Assembly (NCBI RefSeq): GCF_000003605.2 | Contig: NW_003149768.1 | Location: forward strand, 326,440 to 339,849 | Length of the DNA stretch: 13,410 nucleotides | Origin: Saccoglossus kowalevskii | Taxonomy: Eukaryota; Hemichordata; Enteropneusta; Harrimaniidae | Reading direction: 5' to 3' | Part shown: positions 9,973-13,410 of the stretch, piece after piece | Position numbering within the stretch: the first letter of the stretch is position 1 | Layout of the letters: the number at the start of each line of letters is the position of its first letter | Position numbers and translations under genes: made by a program | The notes under the pieces: model-generated | Told to the model about the DNA's origin: nothing | The model's input: the letters and a program-made list of their open reading frames with translations, nothing else | Databases searched by the model: none

Positions 9973-10042
9973 AAATGATGCTGCGGCTAGACTCAAAGCT
10001 TTATGTATTGAAATTATAGATGATGTTTCATTCAGTTTAGAG
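9973..10042 (+). other. Candidate duplicated exon, copy B
   Basis: This block has the same length and borders as copy A. It follows CTATATTTCAG, a better acceptor than in copy A, and precedes GTAATGCG. It stays open in the matching frame from NDAAARLKALCIE to VSFSLE. Eight of the nine base differences from copy A change the amino acid, clustered in the middle. That does not look like strong purifying selection on the protein. Confidence 0.3.
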
Positions 10043-10112
10043 GTAATGCGATTTTAATGCAGAATTTTTCTAAGGCATCACATGATGTTCACTTATTGCT
10101 GCTTAATATCTG

Positions 10113-11084
10113 TTTTTACATATTAATACAGTTCCATAATTTCGGGCTAAAAAGAGATAATGCTATGAAGAGCATCTTTTGTTTCCATTAAAAACATAGC
10201 ATCTTAGATGTCATTTCGAATATTACATTTTTACTTTGATTCAGTTTATTGTAACAGTAACAATTATTTTAATGTGTTAATGTTTACATTATTTTTCTTT
10301 TCATTCTTAGTGTTACTATTGGCATTGTATATCATATTAAAATCAGTTTGACATTCCCATATTTTTTTTAATTGAGGCTAATTCACCTCTTTTGGAGAGT
10401 TCTTATTATGTCACTAAGTGACGGTGTCTCAAAACACATACATTGTGCCACTACGCATGCGCCATTACGCATGATCCCTTTCTAATTTAGAATATGGAAA
10501 CCCATACTGTAATATGAATAGAGAGACAAACGAAATGCGTGAATAGTTCAATAGAACATAAGAAGAGGACAGTAGTCAACAAAGTTGGTACCTCGCCATG
10601 ACTGAGAGTGACCACCCCCAAATTTTAACCCCACTGATACCAGAGTAAACTATGTTTTAAGCGACCTATGTTATTACTAAATTAGACATGTTTTACCCTG
10701 TGATTGATGCGTAATATCCCCCATATTACCCCAAACTGCCAAGCTAAGAGAATCCAACGCCCGTTAGAGCCTGACAGCAATATTACTACATTCAGTTAAA
10801 TAAATTTGTGATTTTTTCATTTTGGGGCAATAAACTGAGGAAAATGTTATTTAAATACACACGAAAACGATACGGGATACATTTTATCAACAGCTATCAT
10901 ATTTTTTACAAGCATCTGCATTCCAAATGTATGTAGAGATACAGGTAGCAAGGTTACCATATAACCTCACTTGTATACATTTGAGTTTAGTCACCATGTT
11001 TTGGTCGGACACGGTCAGGCAGTATATTTATTGGTGGCATTTACGATTTGTTGAACATGTTGAAAAATTTAATTCGAATAAATA
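10113..11084. other. Intergenic, no gene recognised
   Basis: This is AT-rich DNA with no open frame or RNA gene recognised. A 14-bp near-tandem repeat (CACTACGCATGCGC then CATTACGCATGATC) lies near 10450-10477 and contains a partial NRF1-like GCATGCGC. I give it no functional weight. Confidence 0.45.
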
Positions 11085-12044
11085 AATAAAACAGCTCATA
11101 GAGCTGTCAATCACACCACTTTGTCTGAAACCATTGAATATTCAACTGTATAAAATATTTACTACTATTCATTGACACGAATCGCAGTGTTTTCACATCT
11201 CGTATCCAATTGAATAAAGTATTGCATTATTTCATTGCGCATTACACGTTGTTGGTCCACATTTATAAACACACTGAACTAATACATACTAATTTGTCTA
11301 TCATTTATAATTTTAGTTTGTACATCACATAAATCAGAGATGTATACAATACCAATTTCATAAAATTGTTTGAAAAATTTATATCTGCATTGAATGGTGA
11401 TATATCGGTAATACAGTCTAAGCTCACTGGTAAGAATTCCACTGGTATGTGTTGTCATGACAATGTCCAAAAATACTAAATATTAAAATAAAACAGCTCA
11501 CAGAGCCTGTCAATCACACTACTCTATGTATTATTTTATTGCACATTACAGTTCGATGTAGAATTACGTGTTCACATTTAAAAACACACTGAACTAATAC
11601 ATACTAATTTGTCTATCATTTGTAATTGTAGTTTGTACATCACATAAATCAGAGATGTATACAATACCAATTTCATAAAATTGTTTGAAACATATATATC
11701 TGCATTGAATGGTGATATATCGGTAATACGGTCTAAGCTCACTGGTTAAGAATTCCACTGGTATGTGTTGTCATGACGATGTACAAAAATACTAAATATC
11801 AAAATAAAACAGCTTACAGAATCTGTCAATCACACTACTCTATCTGAATCCATCGAATATTTAACTGTGTAAATTATTTACTACAATTCATTGCCACGAA
11901 TCGCAGTGTTTTCACATCTCGTATCTAATCGAATAAGGTAATGTTTTATTTTAATGCACATTACATGGTCGATGTTGAATTAAAAGGCCACATTTAAAAA
12001 CACGCACTAATGCATACTAATTTGTCTATCATTTATAATTGCAG
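11085..12044 (+). repeat. Three-unit tandem array upstream of the secreted-protein gene
   Basis: Units begin at AATAAAACAGCT-like sequence at 11085, 11487 and 11803. Unit 1 is 402 bp. Unit 2 is 316 bp and lacks an internal segment of about 85-115 bp that units 1 and 3 keep (with CGAATCGCAGTGTTTTCAC). Unit 3 keeps that segment but is cut at 12044. All three units carry TACTAAT (11287, 11602, 12015), TCTATCATTT and a downstream AG (11315-11316, 11630-11631, 12043-12044), the layout of an intron 3' end. Units 1 and 2 then share about 170 bp, which in unit 3 is replaced by the coding exon. Confidence 0.9.
12015..12044 (+). promoter_or_regulatory. Branch point and splice acceptor before the first coding exon
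   Basis: TACTAAT at 12015-12021 matches the branch-point consensus closely, and a T-rich stretch leads to TTGCAG ending at 12044, about 23 nt downstream. The exon starts at 12045 and the ATG is at 12059, so an upstream non-coding exon is implied but not located. A second AG at 12052-12053 could be used instead without touching the ATG. Confidence 0.6.
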
Positions 12045-12058
12045 CCTTTGCAGCAAGC

Positions 12059-12562
12059 ATGCGATCTGTAATGATTTTTGCTTTATTATTCTTACTGGTC
12101 GTCAATATTACTGGTGAAAAACAGCAATTGCCAGTAAGTAGGCCGGCGTTGTTTATAATTTCCATTTAATTATGCAAAGCGATAAATTGTCTCGTTAGAA
12201 ATTTTGTACTATCATTCATTGCACTATTTTGCTACCTAAATCCACATGTCTTATTTCAGTTTCCGTTCGAATACGAACACTGCGATTGCTGACCATTTAC
12301 TTCAAAGGCTTGATAATACAGTATTTTTGCCTTGTAGCAATATATATATATTTATATATATATGAATGATTATAAATATAATTATTACAAACCAATTTAT
12401 TATTTTCAACAGGATTTAGAAGGTGAAGCTGTCGGACAAGGTTTGATACATTCAATTTACACATTTATCAATTCTCGTTTCTTAGTTAATTAAACCCTAT
12501 CTTATCCTGATTTACAATCACTTTCACTTTCAGACGTAAATGATGTTCGAGCAGATTTGCTG
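12059..12562 (+). CDS. Small secreted protein, unknown family, 5' part (three coding exons)
   Basis: Coding exons are 12059-12133, 12413-12440 and 12534-12562, separated by introns of 279 and 93 bp. Exon 1 starts MRSVMIFALLFLLVVNITG, a textbook signal peptide with a hydrophobic core at residues 4-15 and likely cleavage near G19, and ends with six more residues. Its donor is GTAAGTAGG. Exon 2 follows TATTTTCAACAG, is 28 nt (DLEGEAVGQ plus one base) and has the weaker donor GTTTGA. Exon 3 follows CACTTTCACTTTCAG, is 29 nt, completes an Asp codon, and ends at donor GTAAGTC. Phases 0, 1 and 0 are compatible and there is no internal stop over 44 codons. The part after the signal is acidic (seven Asp/Glu against two Lys/Arg), as in propeptides of many small secreted peptides. 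No cysteine appears so far, and no family is recognised. The remainder lies in or beyond the downstream sequence. Confidence 0.62.
12340..12364. repeat. AT dinucleotide microsatellite
   Basis: This is an imperfect (TA)n run, interrupted once by TTT, inside the first intron of the secreted-protein gene. It is likely to vary in length between individuals. Confidence 0.85.
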
Positions 12563-12582
12563 GTAAGTCTATAATCATAATG

Positions 12583-12702
12583 AAAATAATTAAACAATAA
12601 TGTACTCCCTGGTGGCTCAAAATGAACGAAAGCACATTATGGAGTGCAAAATTTCCTTGAGTTCAGTATGAACCACCGGGAGTACATTATTGTTATTATT
12701 TT
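12583..12702 (+). repeat. Long imperfect hairpin in the intron after exon 3
   Basis: CAATAATGTACTCCC at 12595-12609 pairs perfectly with GGGAGTACATTATTG at 12678-12692. After a one-base bulge the pairing continues with GGTGG/CCACC and a further block ending GAAC (12624-12627) with GTTC (12661-12664). An AT-rich base extends it outward to about 12583 and 12702. The 33-nt loop contains a small GCAC/GTGC stem. The whole is about 120 nt and begins 20 nt after the donor at 12563. It could be a foldback MITE or a pre-miRNA-like transcript. Confidence 0.75.
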
Positions 12703-12779
12703 TTGCTTTGGCGATGCCAGTGAATTTTCACACGTTAAAACTAAGATAATTTGAATAAACGACCAAAAACATTCAACAG

Positions 12780-12857
12780 AATTGCGTCTACATTATGTGG
12801 GCCTTGTCACGGGCGCTTGCAACAGGATTTATGGTTAAGGGAGATAGGCTTGGGTAG
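12780..12857 (+). CDS. Candidate last exon of the secreted-protein gene
   Basis: After ACATTCAACAG at 12779, a phase-0 continuation from exon 3 stays open for 25 codons (NCVYIMWALSRAL onward) to TAG at 12855-12857. AATAAA follows at 12877-12882, 20 bp after the stop. That would give a 69-residue precursor. The acceptor has a poor pyrimidine tract. A rival acceptor ending CTTTACAG near 13370 would add six codons before a stop. Neither is confirmed. Confidence 0.25.
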   Translation, partial: NCVYIMWALSRALATGFMVKGDRLG

Positions 12858-12876
12858 GATTATATACTAGTATAGA

Positions 12877-12882
12877 AATAAA
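12877..12882 (+). terminator. AATAAA polyadenylation signal candidate
   Basis: AATAAA lies 20 bp downstream of the TAG of the candidate last exon. A second AATAAA is at 12946-12951. Both sit in AT-rich DNA, where the hexamer is frequent by chance. Confidence 0.25.
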
Positions 12883-13410
12883 GACAGGGTATGAAACGTC
12901 CGCACTTGGAATCGCTGTACACCAAACGAATACGGCTGGTTTGTGAATAAACTCGCACACTACACTCACCAAAAAAGCAATCCACTTGACTATCAGACTC
13001 TTATTTATCCAATTTTGTCATACGTTTGTAATAATTTGTCTGTAAATTCGCAAAAAAATGATAATTTCTGGCGCTATCGAGCGTCGCAGCGTGAAAAACA
13101 CAACTACTCCCTGACAAGCTCCGCCCATCGAACGCTCATTGGTAGAAAGGGCTCGGGTCAAAGGGTCACCCTGATTTCAAATACAATAGCGGTCACTACG
13201 AATGTAAATACGGGAGCCAAAATCCGGAAAAAATGGGCGTTTCATTTCTTATGAAAGCTGGAAGATGGCATTTTATAGTTATTGGTAGGTACTATCGCAT
13301 ATAACATCAACTATTTTACACCAATCTCAACGCGTTGGTAAATGCTTTTTCGAAAATTCGCTGCTTTACAGGGGGTCCCACTCTTAAAGTAGCATTTCGT
13401 CGAACACGGT
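12883..13410. other. Right-hand flank, no gene recognised
   Basis: The open frame 12943-13254 begins at GTG and has no recognisable domain. The block about 13070-13170 is richer in GC, with CTCCGCCC, an inverted CCAAT (ATTGG at 13138-13142) and a direct repeat GGGTCA-AA-GGGTCA (13155-13168, a DR2-type nuclear-receptor motif). It could be a promoter or a repeat fragment, but nothing downstream in the window decides this. Confidence 0.35.

Larger units (their letters stand above)
9748..10112 (+). repeat. 209-bp direct repeat, two copies, with exon-like core
   Basis: Copy A (about 9748-9895) and copy B (about 9957-10112) align at a constant 209-bp offset. The strongest identity is the 70-nt block 9764-9833 against 9973-10042, with 9 differences by my count. 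A second conserved patch, GGCATCAC-TGATGTTCACT, lies about 100 bp downstream in each copy. Sequence between and around these patches is much more diverged. The core is flanked by AG on the left and GT on the right in both copies. Confidence 0.75.

Noticed and set aside
10450-10477. NRF1-type promoter element
   Set aside because: Only a partial match, in a short near-tandem repeat, with no gene start nearby.
12943-13254. 103-codon plus-strand open frame as a gene
   Set aside because: It begins at GTG rather than ATG, has no domain, and overlaps the GC-rich block that looks regulatory or repetitive.

Overview
The window looks like AT-rich nuclear DNA from an animal, probably a marine invertebrate. 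It holds an intronless TRIM-NHL gene of the kind expanded in invertebrates such as hemichordates, amphioxus and molluscs. It also has spliceosomal introns with good GTAAGT donors and pyrimidine-rich acceptors, a decayed non-LTR retrotransposon, microsatellites and long gene-poor stretches. I lean weakly towards a hemichordate, but the sequence alone does not settle the species.

Layout. Bases 171-2166 (+) carry a single-exon TRIM-NHL gene (RING, two B-boxes, coiled coil, six NHL repeats). One extra base lies between the seventh and eighth zinc ligands of the RING and splits it into two reading frames. Bases 2167-6210 hold no gene I can support. They contain a (TCGTG)n microsatellite, AT-rich DNA, and an AATAAA followed by 26 A residues that looks like the 3' end of a plus-strand retroposed insertion. 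Bases 6211 to about 9000 are a LINE remnant on the minus strand, too broken to appear as one open frame. Read from high to low coordinates it gives endonuclease motifs, the endonuclease-RT linker, the RT motifs and the C-terminal region, interrupted by about 0.7-0.8 kb of unrelated sequence.

Bases 9750-10110 contain two copies of a 209-bp direct repeat. Its best-conserved part is a 70-nt, exon-like core that is open in the same frame in both copies and flanked by AG and GT. Bases 11085-12044 are a three-unit tandem array (402, 316 and 242 bp). Similarity stops exactly at a splice acceptor, where the first coding exon of a small secreted-protein gene begins (12059 onward, +). That gene has a clear signal peptide and very small exons with compatible phases. 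The intron after its third recognised exon contains a long imperfect hairpin. Its 3' end is uncertain and may lie in or beyond the window.

The TRIM-NHL gene and the secreted-protein gene are about 10 kb apart and show no functional link. Most of the window between them is repeat-derived or unassigned.
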